This document shows, piece by piece, positions 51,102 to 64,000 of a DNA stretch of 64,000 nt. The number at the start of each line of letters is the position of its first letter. The stretch's first letter is position 1. Source of the DNA: Oscheius sp. JU75. Taxonomy: Eukaryota > Nematoda > Chromadorea > Rhabditida > Rhabditidae. The position numbers and the translations under genes were made by a program. The stretch is from the NCBI GenBank assembly GCA_037178855.1, contig JASJZC010000006.1, positions 248,001-312,000 of the forward strand. Direction: 5' to 3'. The notes beneath the pieces were generated by a model that made no database searches, had not been told where the DNA came from, and saw nothing but the letters and a program-made list of their open reading frames with translations.

Positions 51102-52304
51102 TTAATTTGAATTTACAGTGGTCGGAATCACGACGGTTCCCATCTGTCTTCTTGTCCAGACAAAAAGTTTTCTTCTCAATTCGTTACTGCAAGCAATGAG
51201 AATGTAGGGAGACAGAAAAGCCAATAGGTCAGCGGAGTACGGAACTAGACTGTAGACTAAAATAACAAATGCCAGATCCATGGGAGCGATGCAGAGAAAT
51301 ATCTGGAAGAATCCTGAGTTCACAAAGAGACAGAGAGACAAAAAGACAGAGAGACAGAGGCTCACCACTATAAGGCTCCCAAAGACTTCCACTCCAAAAT
51401 TAGTAACACTGTGAAACAGAAGGCGCTTTTCAACCCTGTCAGTTCTGGTCGATGTCTTCGACCTTCTCTGGAACTTCTATTGACAGGAACAAGTATCTGT
51501 CTCACCCTTACTAGAAGTATTACTGTGACTACACTGAACGTTACATTAGTCACGGTGCATAAGGTTTGAAAAAGTATGGTGACCATTAAATCGGATCGAG
51601 TCTGAAAAGAGGAAGCGATGGAAAACAAGTACTTATGCTCGAAGAATGAACTCTGACAACGTTGTCAACGTAATTAGCATCCTCCTTAGGAAGCAATGAT
51701 ATCAATAGAGGCAGAGAAACAGAGTGACAGAGTGACCTACTGATGTCTTGACTAGAATAAACCCATCAGTTTCACTAATGTATACAAAACTGGCTGGCTC
51801 GACATTATTGAAGGCGAAGGGTATTGGTAGAAGCAAAAGAATGACAATGCAGGGAAGGAAAATCTTCTTCCAGATCTGAAAGGTACTGTCACTGTCCCCA
51901 GCACTTACCTTCTCATAGCTGACAGGAAAAGTCATAGCTGTCAGTCTGTTGAAAGCCATCGTCACATTCATTGCATACTGTAGATATCCAAAGTATTCCA
52001 CAGTTCTGGCGTAGTAATCCAGCCCATTGAAGTAGCCTATTTCGTACAGGTTGGAAAGAAGACAGCCTCTACATGCTTCTGGTGGATACCGAAACAGAAC
52101 CAGAGAGTTTAGATAGGCTATCACGTTCTAAGACTACCGTATACTGAGAGATAGGAAACTTACAATGAGGGATGAAACCTGGAAGAGCTTGAAATAGGAA
52201 AAATTGAAGTTCTTGGGATGGCGGAAGATGGTCAAGTTTACAAGGAGATAGATCAATAAAGACAAGATAGCATAGCTGAAAGAGATGTAGAAAGAAGGAA
52301 TCAT
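51102..52304 (-). CDS. Srg-class serpentine chemoreceptor (297 aa)
   Basis: Six phase-0 exons in minus order: 52164-52304, 51909-52127, 51741-51875, 51506-51601, 51366-51467, 51102-51302. The core is canonical: YLNSLVLFRYPPEACRGC, MAFNRLTAMTFPVSYEK then IWKKIFLPCIV, and TM7 LVPYSADLLAFLSPYILIAC followed by SNELRRKLF. It is the closest relative of the 17496 receptor in the window (PYCSDALTFLSPYILIFC). Compared with that gene it has two extra introns, before IWKK and before IFLCIAP. Nothing appears broken. The stop is only 51 nt from the convergent Gly-rich gene's stop at 51051, so the 3' ends almost touch. Confidence 0.85.
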
Positions 52305-53995
52305 CCTTCGGGTTCAATTGGATTAGAATATCCGCCTTTTCCAGACCATTGGCTGTGCAAAACAATCATGACCATGAGATCAAGACAATTTCGCATAGGT
52401 GGGAAATGTGAGCAAAGTACTGAGATCCAACTCCCCTGTTAATTTGAATGAGATATTTGGACGAGGTGATAGACAGAGAAACATAAGGAGATAGAGAGAG
52501 AGAGAGAGAGAGGGAGAAATCCAAGTCTGATTGCTGCACTGTCTTCCGATGTTCTGGTAGGAAATAGAGAGACAGAGAGACCAGACAGTCTCCCTGAATC
52601 CGACCCAAAGTAGATCAAATCACCAGAAAATACGGAAGAATTCCGTCCTAGCAAAGCGCTTTTGTGCTAGCACGGTGAAGTAGAACCGAAAGTGCCTATT
52701 CTAGACTGTGAAAGACATTACGTGGTGACAGAAAGAAGATGACATATTCTATCCCTGAAAAACCAATTTCTGGATACCTCCTCTAGAGCTCCCAGCGCGC
52801 TCAAGACAGGTCTGTTTACTTTATTGATTTTCGTCTGTTCTCAACTTCTGTCATTATCTCTGTCAGATTGGCCCAAAAAATCAAAAATTAGTCGTATTTA
52901 CCTGAGAGACAGTTCCCGTGCCCCGTTAACAAGGTCACTGCTCGTTCTTTGGAGTCTTTCGACTGAGACGAGCCGCCGGGGCACTTTGCGCGTGTCAGTC
53001 AAAAGTCTTTAGCTTCATCCCCTTATTTTATTTATTCGTTTACATAATTTTTGTGAATTTCCCGTAAAATAGTCTAAAAAAATATCAATCAATTATTGGC
53101 GCACTCTTGTCCGCCAAAATAGAAGAAGAAAAGCGACGCGGGTCACGTACGTGCCATAATCGACCGAAGATTTCCGATTTTCCAGCCATTTTAAAAGCAA
53201 TGTAGTGAATAATTTCTTATTAAAACCTGGTCATTTTCAACGGCTATTCCCGAGTTTAGGTGTCCCGAGTACCCGTTTTTGAATTTGAATTTTGTGCGGA
53301 GAGGTCCGAAATTACTGGATATTTTTGTTTATTTGTGTATTTTTGAACACTTTTGACACATTTTTTCGGTTTTTAATCGATGTGACATAAAATATTGCCC
53401 CAAGAACATGTACTTTGACAGAAAATCGCCAAGAAAAATGGAGTAATTGATCCTACAATGTAAAAATCAGCATATCGTCAATTTTCTCCATTTTCTCTGT
53501 AATTTTTTTGTCGAAGTCGGCTATACTAGGGCAGAATTCGGTCCTGAATCGATAAAGTATACTTAGGAATCGAGAAAATAAAAGTAAAGGCCCGATAATT
53601 TAAAAAAATGGAGTTCGTGATTTTTGATGTTCTTGCAACCAAAATTCAAATTCAAAAGAGCATGTCGTCCCTATAAAACGTGGTCATATGATCTGGATAT
53701 CCCTGTGTCTTGGTTCTTTTAATCGTTTGTAAAGGATGATCTACAGTTTCTTGCAAGATTTGTTGTTTTGTTGAGCTTTTGTACCAAGTCTGACCTTGAA
53801 ATTGAACACAAACAAGAGTTTGAGAGACCAGCTGTAATGTTGTTTTGCTCCCGAACAAGTGAAACCACAATGGTGCTCTCCGTACCATCTCGACAACGTA
53901 TTCAGGGGAAAGGTGAAGCGACTCCCTTACTTTTGCCTCGTTTTCACACACGTTTCTTACAGCTTTAGCAAATTTTCACGTTAGTGGTTCAACAA
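52305..53995. other. gene-less interval upstream of pcca-1
   Basis: AT-rich from about 53000 to 53650 with T/A-runs. Earlier parts hold ACAGAG microsatellite and a (GA)n tract at about 52491-52513. No supported gene. Confidence 0.5.
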
Positions 53996-56705
53996 ATGCC
54001 TATTCAGAAGAACATGCGGGTTCTTGCCAAGGCTCTGCCTCTTCGCTTCGTCACCACAAGTCAGGGAGTTCGACTTTTGAGCACAGCTACGGTTAGAAAA
54101 AGCACTGGGTATGTGATTTTCAGTTTTCGTTTTCAAATTGTGGAAAATTTAGGGTTGTGGATGAGAGAGAGGGCAAGGAACTCTATACAACATGCCCTAT
54201 CGACCCTTCGGAGGCCAAGTTCGACAAAATTCTTATTGCTAACAGAGGTAGGATGCTAAACAGTTTTTTTTTGGTTTAAATGTCTTAGCCTGTCTTTCTG
54301 TCTCTGAGTCTATTTCTGTCCCCCTATCCAATTTGAATCCTGACACTATATCTTTTAGGAGAGATCGCCTGTCGTGTCATCAAGACCGCGCGAGCCATGG
54401 GAATCCAGACAGTGGCTGTTCACTCTGACGTTGACAGCAATTCTCTTCATGTCAAAATGGCCGACGAAGCGGTCTGTGTTGGAACTGCTCCCACCTCCGA
54501 GTCTTACCTTCGAGCTGACAGAATCCTGGACGCTGTGAGACAAACCGGAGCCCAGGCTGTCCATCCCGGCTATGGTTTCCTCTCAGAGAACACGAAATTC
54601 GCTGCAGAACTCGAAAAGGACAAGGTCGTCTTCATTGGTCCGAACTCGAAGGCCATTCTGGACATGGGAGACAAGATTCACTCGAAGAAGATTGCCGCAG
54701 CCGCCAAAGTCAACATGATCCCCGGCTACGATGGCGAGATTGCCGACGAGGACATGTGCGTTCGAGTCTCCAAGGAAATCGGCTACCCCGTCATGATCAA
54801 GGCTTCAGCTGGAGGAGGAGGCAAAGGAATGCGCATAGCTTGGAACGAGAAGGAGGCTCGCGAGGGCTATAGACTTTCGAAGCAGGAAGCTGCCAGCTCT
54901 TTCGGAGATGACAGAATGCTCGTCGAGAAGTTCATCGACAATCCGAGACACATTGAGATGCAGGTCTTGTGCGATAAGCACGGCAACGGAATCTGGCTCA
55001 ATGAGAGAGAATGCTCTATTCAGAGGAGGAATCAGAAGGTAGTTTTTGACAGAGAGACAGAAATAGAGGAACAGAGCGACTTATAGAGAGATAGAAACTG
55101 CTAGACAGAGAAGGTCAGAGAGGCAGAGAAAGAGACAGAGAATCTTCCATATTCTAAATTTGTAGGTTATTGAAGAGGCCCCGTCGTCGTTCGTGATTCC
55201 CTCAATGCGCGAGAAGATGGGAGAGCAGGCTGTCCAGCTGGCCAAGGCTGTCGGCTATGACAGCGCCGGAACCGTCGAATTCCTCGTGGACAGCCAGAGA
55301 AACTTCTACTTTCTCGAGATGAACACACGTCTCCAAGTCGAGCATCCAATCACCGAGGCCATCACGGGAATCGACATTGTCCAGCAGATGCTGAGAGTCG
55401 CCTACGGACACAAGTTGCCCCTTCAGCAGAAAGACGTTCCGATACAGGGCTGGGCTTTCGAGAGCCGGGTCTATGCCGAGGACCCGTACAAGGGATTCGG
55501 ACTGCCCTCGGTCGGTCGACTGTCCAGATACGTCGAGCCGAGACACATCGACGGAGTCCGATGTGATAGTGGCATCAGGGAAGGGTCTGAGATTTCTATC
55601 TACTACGATCCACTGATCTGCAAGGTAGGACCCTTAACTTTTGTCTTAATTCGCTCAATTTTTAGCTTGTCACCCACGGAAAAGACCGTCACGAGGCGCT
55701 TGACCGTATGACTGCCGCTCTGGACGCCTATGTCATTCGCGGAGTGACCAACAACATTCCTCTCCTCAGAGACATCTGTCAGGAGAAGAGGTTTCGTGAT
55801 GGAAACATCACGACCAAGTACCTTCCTGAAGTCTACCCTGAAGGATTCATGGGTGCCAGTCTGGATGTTGAGGAGGAGAAACAGATCATTGCTACATCGG
55901 CTGCTCTCCATGCTACCAAGCTGGCCAGGGCTAAGCAGTTCCTGAACCAGGATAGACAGATGACCACAGTCTCTGCACCCTTCACTCTGAGATACAAGTA
56001 AGTGACTCTGTATCTCTATTTCTACCTTTCTCTCTCTTTCTGTGTCTCTGTCCCCCTGTTTCTCTGTGCCTCTCTGTCACACTCACACCATTCTTTCAGT
56101 TTTGTTGTCGAACTCCCTACCAGGGAAGGAGAAGCCAAAAAGCTCCAATCGGTCGAAGTCTACTTCAAGAAGGGAGACAAGAACCGAGCTCGTGTTCTCA
56201 TCAACGGAGAGAAGATAAAGGTCAACGGTGAACTGAATCTAGCCAAGCCAGCTCTCGAACTCAGTGTGAACAAGAAGGAAGTGACGACTCAGATCGTCAA
56301 CAAGAGATCGGGAGAGATCACCATCCTGTTCAAAGGAACTCCCTTCAAGGTGAAGGTCATGCCAGAGCAGGCTCACGAGCTTCTGCAGTACATGAAGGAG
56401 AAGCCGAAGGTTGGTTTCTCCAAGAATTTTTTTTTATATACAGAGAAACAGAGACAGTGACAAAGAGACTTTCCATCTTTCAGGTCGATCTCTCCACCGT
56501 CGTCCTCTCTCCCATGCCCGGAGCCATCAAGAACGTGAATGTCCAGGTTGGAGACATGGTCTCCGAAGGTCAAGAGCTTGTGATCATCGAGGCCATGAAG
56601 ATGCAGAACAGTCTTCATGCCGGCAAGACCGGAAAGGTGAAGGCTGTCAACTGCAAGGTTGGATCTACGGTAGATGAGGGAGAAGTTCTCGTCGAGTTGG
56701 AGTAA
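53996..56705 (+). CDS. pcca-1: propionyl-CoA carboxylase alpha subunit, mitochondrial (736 aa)
   Basis: Biotin-dependent carboxylase subunit that turns propionyl-CoA into D-methylmalonyl-CoA with the beta subunit, in the mitochondrial matrix. Seven exons: 53996-54108, 54153-54247, 54359-55038, 55166-55624, 55666-55997, 56100-56409, 56484-56705, all in phase. The N-terminus is basic and Ser/Thr-rich without acidic residues ([20 protein letters not shown]), typical of a mitochondrial presequence. Biotin carboxylase domain: [26 protein letters not shown], the ATP-grasp loop [29 protein letters not shown] and [16 protein letters not shown]. The BT linker domain follows, then the biotinyl domain with [10 protein letters not shown] and the biotin site EAMKMQNSL. 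Length fits the family (about 725). An internal in-frame ATG at 54014 could be the true start. The 127-nt intron 55039-55165 is made of ACAGAG repeats. Confidence 0.95.
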
Positions 56706-56837
56706 TTCTTCGAAAACAAGCCATTTTTATCTCATATCAGTGTGAACCAGATTGGGTCTAGAATATGCATTTTCTAGTGGTTAGTTCCTGCTAAAAGTAC
56801 CGGTTCATTTTGGTCACGACATACTCTTTCTGTATGA

Positions 56838-56843
56838 AATAAA
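56838..56843 (+). terminator. polyadenylation signal of pcca-1
   Basis: AATAAA 133 nt after the stop codon. Confidence 0.6.
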
Positions 56844-59800
56844 GTTTATTCAGAATCTCGCCAGTTCACTTTGAGTCGGATTCTCTGTGTCTATGGCTCT
56901 CACTGTCTCTGTGTCCCTTCGAAATAGCAAGGAAGAGATTTAGTTTTTTTTTCGCAACTGCTAGTGTTTTGCCAACAAAGCAAAAGCACTTCAATTATCA
57001 AGTGTTGTCAAGTAATAAATCTGAAAATAGCGAAACTGCCACTCTGGATGTTACTATTCGCAATGGAAGGTTGCCATCACTTCTACCCGGGTCTGTCTCT
57101 GTGTCTCCCTGTCTCTCTCTTTCTCTGTCAGAAACAGTGACAGGGTGGCAGAGACAGAAACTAACCTTACACTGTCTGCGGTAGTTCTAGCACGTATTCC
57201 GGTCAAGCTCAAAAAGCAACTCTTGAGTAATACAGCTTTTCCGATTCATCCACAACCATGTCCATAGGTAGTCATCTCGCTCGAAGAAGTGCGGCTCCTG
57301 GAAGAAGCTTGGGAATAAGTAGATAGTCAAAGAGCAAATTAATCATGGCGTAGTCAATATTTTAGAATTCCTTAACCTCAATTTTCCATCGCATGACACC
57401 ACCCTCAGTTTTCACTACTCGATTTTCCGAATCCCTATCAGGCCCTCGGAGGGTAGACTGAGAGTGCTCGGGGTTGGGTTGCCCAGTTCTTAGTCTCGAT
57501 ACGAAAGAATGAGGGTGAGAGAGTCAGTGCAAAAGAAGAGAATGGCTTGGTAGAGCACTTGAAAATAAAAGGCAACGTGACCTGAGTAGAAGTGAGGTGG
57601 GGGCGACCTTCCATTGCGAACAGCAACAGCCAGAGTGGCAGCTAACAAAAAGCGATTCGCTATTTTCAGATTTTATTACTCGACATTACTTGACAATTGA
57701 AGTACTTTTACTTCTTTGGCAAAATACTAGTAATTGCGAGAAACCTTCTCTATTGCATCTTTCCTCCATCTCTGTCTCTTCTGACCCATATAAGTCCTCG
57801 TCTTTAGCCGTGCTGTGTTAGTCAGTCGTCCAAGAATGCACCAGTCTTATAGAGCTCAAAGAGTAGCCTTAGGAGAAAACAACAGAAGTCGTCGATCAGG
57901 CTGTTTTGAAAAACAAACCCTTTTGCAGAATAAACTATCCCTTCAGTCAAGTGGGAGTATCGGATGATCGCAGCGTGCGCAGTGCTCCGATTTAATAAGG
58001 ACAGACATTAGGAACTCGGGGGATAGCGTTACGCAAGCGCTAACGAGGGAGTAGTAGGTCTGGGAGATGAGACAGAGAGACAGAAACAGAGTATCATTAC
58101 AAAGTTTGATAGTCCCTTTGCCTCCCCCCGCGTCCCCCAAAAGTTCTGGTCATTCGCGAGCCACATGCCATTGAACTTTAGCCGTCTCTTCCCGACAGCT
58201 CTCCTCTCTCGGCCAACTCTCTTGACCACCCCCTGCCTCGTCTGCTCTCTCTTGTTGCTCCGACTCTCTCGCCAGGGCCCCCGTTCGTCATTCGTTATGG
58301 GCGATGGCTATTCAAGTTCACACGTTGCCATGCAAACTCATTGTCCAGCCGGAGGCATGTGAAAAAGTGACTTAGTGGTCAGATGACTTTGTCTTGAGGG
58401 GATATAGGCCTATGTTCGGATTGGTCAGTGCTGTTTTTCCAGTAGATTGATGGGGAATGTCTATGGAGGAAAGGAAGACATGTGACCGAAAGATAAGAGC
58501 TAGACAGTCAGAGAGCCAGAGAGACAAAGCGACAGAGAGACAGATATATAAAATTATCGGTCCCTCAACCCAAATTCTCTAACTCAATCTCATAACACAT
58601 TCTCTTGACCAGCGGTGCCCCATTATCGGCACCCTCGTGCCTCGGCTGAAAAACTCCGTAGCTGCATTTTCAAGTGACCACCGGGAATCACACCTGGCTC
58701 AGCCTGACAAGCTCAGAGACCCATGGATCTCCTCAGAATTACACTAGAAGAGTTCGGCTTGCATAACCGGGGAGACAGCTGTCCCTGACACTGATCACCT
58801 CCGCTCGCGCAACATTTTATTGTAATTGAGGAAAAGAACTCTCTTGTTCCTTCGCCCCTGGTCAGCTGCCCAGAAGAGAGCACGAATTTAGAATTCGGTG
58901 CCCCTCCTTCCCGCTAAATTAGCGGGCGTTCTGCTCTGAAGACGAAGCCTTATGAGGGCAATTCATGCACTGGAATCGGCGGTGCGAGAAGGAAGAGGGA
59001 GTGGACAAAGGCCTAATAGAGAGCGGTCTGATTGAGTGTTATTTTTGTACGAGATGGGATTGCCAGAATAGTATACAGTAGACAAAAGAGTCAGAGCGAC
59101 AGAGGCAGAGACAGAATCCGTCGGTCCCCAAGAGCTTTGATGTCCTGTCCCTCACCCCCTCTCTCCAAATGAGCCGCTGACCAAAAATAACTGTTCTAAT
59201 TCAATTCCTCTGGCTCCTTAATCCTGTCAAAGAAGAGGTTCGTTCGTTTTCAGTCTTCTGACCCCTTCTCCCGGATCACATCTGGTCAATTTTGCTCGGT
59301 CACATCTGTTTGTTTGGATTCAGTCTCACGCAAGGATTGCGAAGGAGGCAGAGGAATGGCTGTAAACTGAACGTCTCTGGGCATCTGCTCCCGCGTCAAC
59401 TCTTTTAATAAATATTTAATTCATGGCGAGCCGATCTGTCAGAACGGGAGCAAAACTTGTCCAGTCCCCGCCTGTTGCATTGTGGGGACCCCTCTGGACC
59501 ACACGGGACCCGATAATCGGTTGCGTCATAGCATTAGAATGGACAGCGGCTGCTTCTCTGCCGGGGCGTGAAAGGCGATATTCGGACGGCTGTGGCAAGG
59601 GTCCACAAGCGGTTAATTGGAGGTCCAGCGAGAGAATGTCTCTTGGCTTTAGTCGCCTTTTGAAGAGAAATAGAGAAGGAGACTGGGCTCCTTAGGTCAG
59701 ATCTCTATCTCTAAGAAGAAAGTCAAATGCTTGAGACTTGGGGAGAGGCCGAAAGAAAGAACTGGTAGTCATCAAGGTTTCAGAGAGACTCAGACAAAGA

Positions 59801-60364
59801 GAGTCAGGCAGGGACTCACAGTTACAGTATCTATCGAAAAGAGACAAGAAATACACTTGACTACTGGTTTTTGTCTACAATGTCTTCTGGTATGATCCTT
59901 GTGCTCGACCCACTTTTCATTCTGGCAATGTTCGGATTGTTGTACTTGTTTCCAGTGGGCTTTTCCCTAACATGTCGTCACTTTCATTTCTGAAATAGAC
60001 GCCTTTTTGGCTCGCTTGAACGTTTTAACTCAATCCTTCGAAATCCTCAGATTATCGTCAGGACAGGAAGTCTCGGAAACAGAACCATCAACCACCCAGC
60101 TCATCAGTTTCTCTGTCTCTCTGTCTCACTGTCTCTCCGACATTTCCAAAAATTCTCAGACGTTCTAAGGCAAGCTTCCAATGCTTTTCCTCCTTTCTTC
60201 GAATCGGCCTTTTCTCCCCTTTCTAACTGGCCAGTGCTCTGGGGCACTCCGCCAGGAGCCTACTGACTCGCTCGGCTGGTCAGTTGCGTGGTCCGTGTGT
60301 GGCGGCAGCCAGCCGACTGCCCCTTCCCCCCTCTTGCTTCCTCCAGAGAGAGCCGCGTTGCGCC

Positions 60365-60382
60365 ATTTGCATATTGCGCAAT
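60365..60382. promoter_or_regulatory. abutting POU-octamer and C/EBP-type palindrome
   Basis: ATTTGCAT (octamer, reverse of ATGCAAAT) is followed directly by ATTGCGCAAT, the symmetric C/EBP consensus, in a GC-richer patch. Binding is not shown; two consensus sites touching could be chance. Confidence 0.35.
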
Positions 60383-61902
60383 CGAGAGTGGACATCGCTC
60401 ATTGACAAAAGGAGCGCGTATTTCTTCGATTTTGGCGCCAATTTCCCCGTGTCATGCACTTTTGTTTCCTTTGAACTGGTCCGATCATGGCATCCGTCAA
60501 AGGCAACAGATCCCCGGGCTCAATAATCATCTCCATCCTAATCCTCTCACTGTTTTTATCTGGGATTTCAACTCTTTGGAGCTTTGAACAGCTTCGGGCC
60601 CTGCTTCTGAACATGTGGTCAAAAGATATTTTTGATTTCTCTAGCCATTTTGGTTCGGCCTCTGTCTCTTTTTCTACAGACATTGCTTGGGACAAAGAGA
60701 GACAAAGACTTCTTTACTCCTGACACTCGGTCTAGGGTTGTGTGACCTTTTCACTTTCGTCAGATTCCCACTCTCTCGGCTCATACCCGTTTTACTGCAA
60801 GAACGGATAAAATCTTACAGTGAGCTGATAGTCAAGAGTCCAAGAGAGGAAGTCAAAAGGCACACTCAAATCTGGACAGCTCTTTAGGATGTCCGTCAAC
60901 AAGAGACATTCAGCAATCTGCCAGTTCTATAGAGTGTGATCTGTTACTCTTTTCCTCTCTTTCACTGCTTTTCAAAACAGTTATGTTCAAAGCCAATTGG
61001 ATTTTGGGCGGTCAACATTTTCACAGGAATTTTCCTAAGTGAGAGTACACTTCAAGTGACCCCCAGGAGGTCTTTAAACCTGTGGCTTGCCAAAGATTTC
61101 TGACTTCTTTTACCTATGCATTCTGACTCTTTTTTTCTCGAAATACAGTACTCTTTGACGAATTGAACTATCCAGAGGTCTTTTCTCAAGACTGACAATT
61201 TTCGATACTCTCATGTCTCCTTTTTTCAGTACCTATTCACTGTCTGCTACTCCTCAATCACTGACCTATGGACTGTCCGTTTTGACAACCCTTCGAAGCT
61301 CTGCTCTAAAAAGAAGCCTCTTTTAGTCTCACTGTCTCTTTATCTCTTTAATTTTCTGTCTCCTGTTCTCTACTGGTTAACTTTCTTCCTGCCTCTCTAT
61401 CTCTCCGTGTTTCTGCTTCTCTGCCCCTCTGTCTCCCTCTCTCGTTGTGCTCCAATTTCCTTCCTCTGCAAAATTATCCTGCTCATCCCCTTCTCTGAGG
61501 TCTTCTCATTCAAGTTCAAATCTTCATCCCATTAGAGAGTCGAACTAATCCGTGTCCGATGTCCTGTTCCCTGCTTTCCATTCCGCTTCCCCTTGTTTCC
61601 CCTCTACTTACCTGGCGCCGCCAGGCAGTTCCCTGCCTCTTTTTTGAGGACTTGTCAATCTACCTGGGAGGCTATCACGAGCCGAGCCCGGGGCAAAAAC
61701 CAAGCTCCGTGAGAGACGGAGGGGCCTGGACATCGGTCATTGGGAACTCCGCTGACCGCCCCGCCATCTGAGAGAGCCATCCCCTCAGGGGGTTCGATTT
61801 TCCCGAGGAAGCTTCACGGAGCACTCCCTGGCCAGCTGATTTGGGCAGCAGAGGGAGTGCCGCAATCAAGGGCTACTTTTGGCGGGAAAGAGATTGGCAC
61901 CT

Positions 61903-62070
61903 AATTCCATATATACCGGGCGCCGCGCCTCCAAGGCAGTTTTCGGGCTCAAGTAATCGTACCAGCGGTACCCTCAGATCATGATCGTTGTAGAACGTTG
62001 TAAAACAAGAAGAAAGTGGTCTAGGGAAAAATGGCTTTATGTCAGGCTAGGGCCCTTCTATCTGCCAGTT
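61903..62070 (+). repeat. dispersed repeat family E, copy 2
   Basis: Same orientation and nearly full-length match to 36304-36462, with small substitutions and an added GTTGTAAAAC phrase. No terminal inverted repeat was seen. Confidence 0.8.
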
Positions 62071-63624
62071 TTTTGAAACATTATAATACAAGAATGTCAC
62101 TCTTCGGATACCTACTATGACAAGTCGGGTCTACGCCTCGAAAGATATCTTGTCTGGTTCCCTTTGATGATTAGTCTCTCCACTCATACTCTTTTCCAGA
62201 TGATGCAGAGGCTCTGCCCGACTCTTATACTTTTCCCTCTTTGGCTCTGTCTCTTCCTATCCCAACTCTCAGACTTTCCCTTTATGGCCACAAGTACCCA
62301 ATTTTGTCTTCCCGTCTCCCGCCTCATCATCCCCTCTCTTAGAGTTTGTGTGCCTCCTCCTTATCACGAACACTTCCGCCCGCGCGAGCCGATGAGTGCA
62401 CGAGCGGAACGTGGGGTCCGCCTTCCGGTCAACGCGTGCGCGAGCCACTGATTACCTATCAGCTTGTTTGTGTTTCTGAACTCGGCAAAGAAACAAAACT
62501 TTTTTGGTAGCTTTGCTCTGTCTTTCTGTCTTTCTGTCTCTATCTCTCTGACAGATCTATGCTATTCTGAACTGTTTGAACACTACTCTCTGCTGTGGAA
62601 CGGATTTTCCGAGGCCACATCCCGGATAAGATGCTCCTCATTTCTCTTTTCTGACTCATATTTTCAAAAAATCACGCGGATCTCAATTTTCCAATCGTAG
62701 CTATGGGTGAACACATCAGCGGGGGAAATGAGTCTTTCTCGGATTTTTCTGTCAGAAAAAGAAGCTGTCCATTTGCGTCGCCTAGTGACCAGAGCGCGTC
62801 ATCGTGCCCTCTCGGCCGATTTCCCCTCTCACTTTGACCAAAACATGTGCTCCCCTATATACTTTGCCACCCGCTCCGCAGTCCAGATTATAGCTTTGCC
62901 AAGAAGGGAGAGATCAAAAGCGACTGTGGGAGACAGGGATACTGTAGCTGTCTCTGCTTCCATTGCTTGACTTTCCTCCCTCACAAATCCTCTTACATAC
63001 TATACTTTCTAGGCAATGTCTGTCTCGGTGGCTCTCTTTCTCTAGATATCTTGTTCATACTATTCTCTTTCAGGTAAAGGTGGTTTGTCCACCTGCAACT
63101 ATGTGCCTCAGGCCATATTTGAGAGACAGAGAGAGAGAAGGTTACTGTCTTTCTAAGGCACTTAGCTAAACTAGTTTTTCTTTCGTACCATACGGAACAC
63201 AACTTCCTCTAGACAGGACGAATATCTAGCGAAGAGAACGTAGATAGTTGAAAAAGTGCGTTGCGTATAGTACAAAAGAACCCATTTCTTGGCCTCGAAC
63301 AGACAACTCTTTCTCTAATCTGTTATGGTACTATCCATTTCCTGACCGAAATCTTCAAAATTGCCCTCGATTTCCTTCACTACTCTTCTGTGACCGGATC
63401 GAAGATGCCCCACGTGGAGGTCCACGTGTGAAATTCACCCCCACTGAGCCGCCCTCATCCAGACGAATTCACTTTTTCATGTTCCGAAGTCCGTCTTTAT
63501 ACTGTTCAGTCTAAAGTTATATTTGACCACCTGTCTCCGACGGCTTTCACCATCCTTTTGACATCATCAGCGGTTGCGCCGCTTAGTAGTAACAAAAAAA
63601 TTCCCAGTGACTTCACTGCGAAAA

Positions 63625-63775
63625 AAGCGGTTCTAGATTCACAGTTGACTTGTCACTTAATATTGGCAATAACTTTTTCTGAACAATGCCTTCTGGACAA
63701 CATAATACGCTCGCTTTTGTTTCGTGCTCACGGACAGACGGACACCGTTGCGCCTTACAGTAGTAGAGGGAGAGA
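63625..63775 (-). repeat. dispersed repeat family C, copy 2
   Basis: Reverse-oriented relative of 19575-19710. Shared phrases on the minus strand are GTTCAGAAAAAGTTATTGCC and AACGGTGTCCGTC. Confidence 0.7.
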
Positions 63776-64000
63776 TTACCACTAGTAATTTGCTTATCAC
63801 TTGAACAGAGAACCATTTCGAGGTTCAATTTCTTAGTTTCTATACCCAGATTATGAGTCTTTCTCTCTTACTGAGCCTACTGGACAGTGCCTCATACTCA
63901 GTCGTTTAGAACCCCTTTTGTTTGACAGTCTCTATGAACTATGCTTTGTCTAATTGGTGGTTAAGGTATGGGACCGGGTATTGGGGTCGCCAAACTGTGC

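Larger units (their letters stand above)
56706..64000. other. 7.3-kb interval without a supported gene
   Basis: Contains CTCTGT microsatellite tracts, two dispersed repeats (61903-62070, 63625-63775) and GC-richer patches near 59440-59640, 60230-60400, 61600-61850 and 62340-62450. The longest open frames (for example 59423-59695 and 60288-60587) show no domain, signal peptide or splice context. The GC-richer patches could be distal regulatory DNA of a gene outside the window, or very divergent exons. Confidence 0.5.

Noticed and set aside
53652-53951. 99-codon minus-strand open frame just upstream of pcca-1
   Set aside because: No recognisable domain, promoter or splice signal; it overlaps the likely pcca-1 promoter. 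Kept out for lack of support.
59423-60587. Several 90-99-codon open frames in the right-end interval
   Set aside because: No domains, signal peptides or consistent splice sites; composition like the surrounding non-coding DNA.

Overview
The window is nuclear DNA of a nematode. Signs of this are many very short introns (mostly 28-60 nt) with TTTCAG-type acceptors, Srg-class chemoreceptors, fast-evolving nuclear hormone receptors, and small Gly/Tyr/Arg-rich secreted peptides. The genus cannot be decided from the sequence. All gene models are hand-spliced from reading frame, intron borders and protein similarity recalled from family knowledge; no search was run.

Left part (1-15 kb): three conserved genes on the + strand. 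They are a LIN-23/beta-TrCP F-box/WD40 ubiquitin-ligase adaptor (1979-7216), a macrodomain + RING + Deltex C-terminal domain protein (about 9265-12885), and a GATAD1-like chromatin protein without its zinc finger (13306-14926). The DNA between them is AT-rich and holds tRNA-like relics and a stray 54-bp copy of a lin-23 WD40 exon.

Middle part (15-36 kb): small secreted-peptide genes on both strands (15.1-17.1 kb), an intact Srg receptor (17496-18637) beside its decayed tandem copy (18879-20875), and two tandem Na,K-ATPase-like alpha subunits (23323-27769 and 31797-35624). The pumps keep the catalytic P-type motifs but have changed several ion-binding residues. A 2.6-kb array of non-coding repeats lies between the two pumps.

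Right part (36-64 kb): a tail-to-tail pair of nuclear hormone receptors (39063-40895 +, 40985-42604 -), three further Srg-like receptors of 293-297 aa, a chitin-binding-like secreted protein, a candidate cationic antimicrobial peptide (47705-47935), a divergent pair of Gly/Arg/Asp-rich peptides (50002-51051), and mitochondrial propionyl-CoA carboxylase alpha (53996-56705). The last 7.3 kb shows no gene I can support, only dispersed repeats and a GC-richer stretch.

From about 15 kb rightwards, introns and spacers are full of degenerate CTCTGT/ACAGAG microsatellite that is nearly absent to the left. Functionally the window mixes housekeeping genes (ubiquitin ligase adaptor, Deltex ligase, chromatin factor, propionate metabolism) with environment-facing families (chemoreceptors, NHRs, defence-like peptides).
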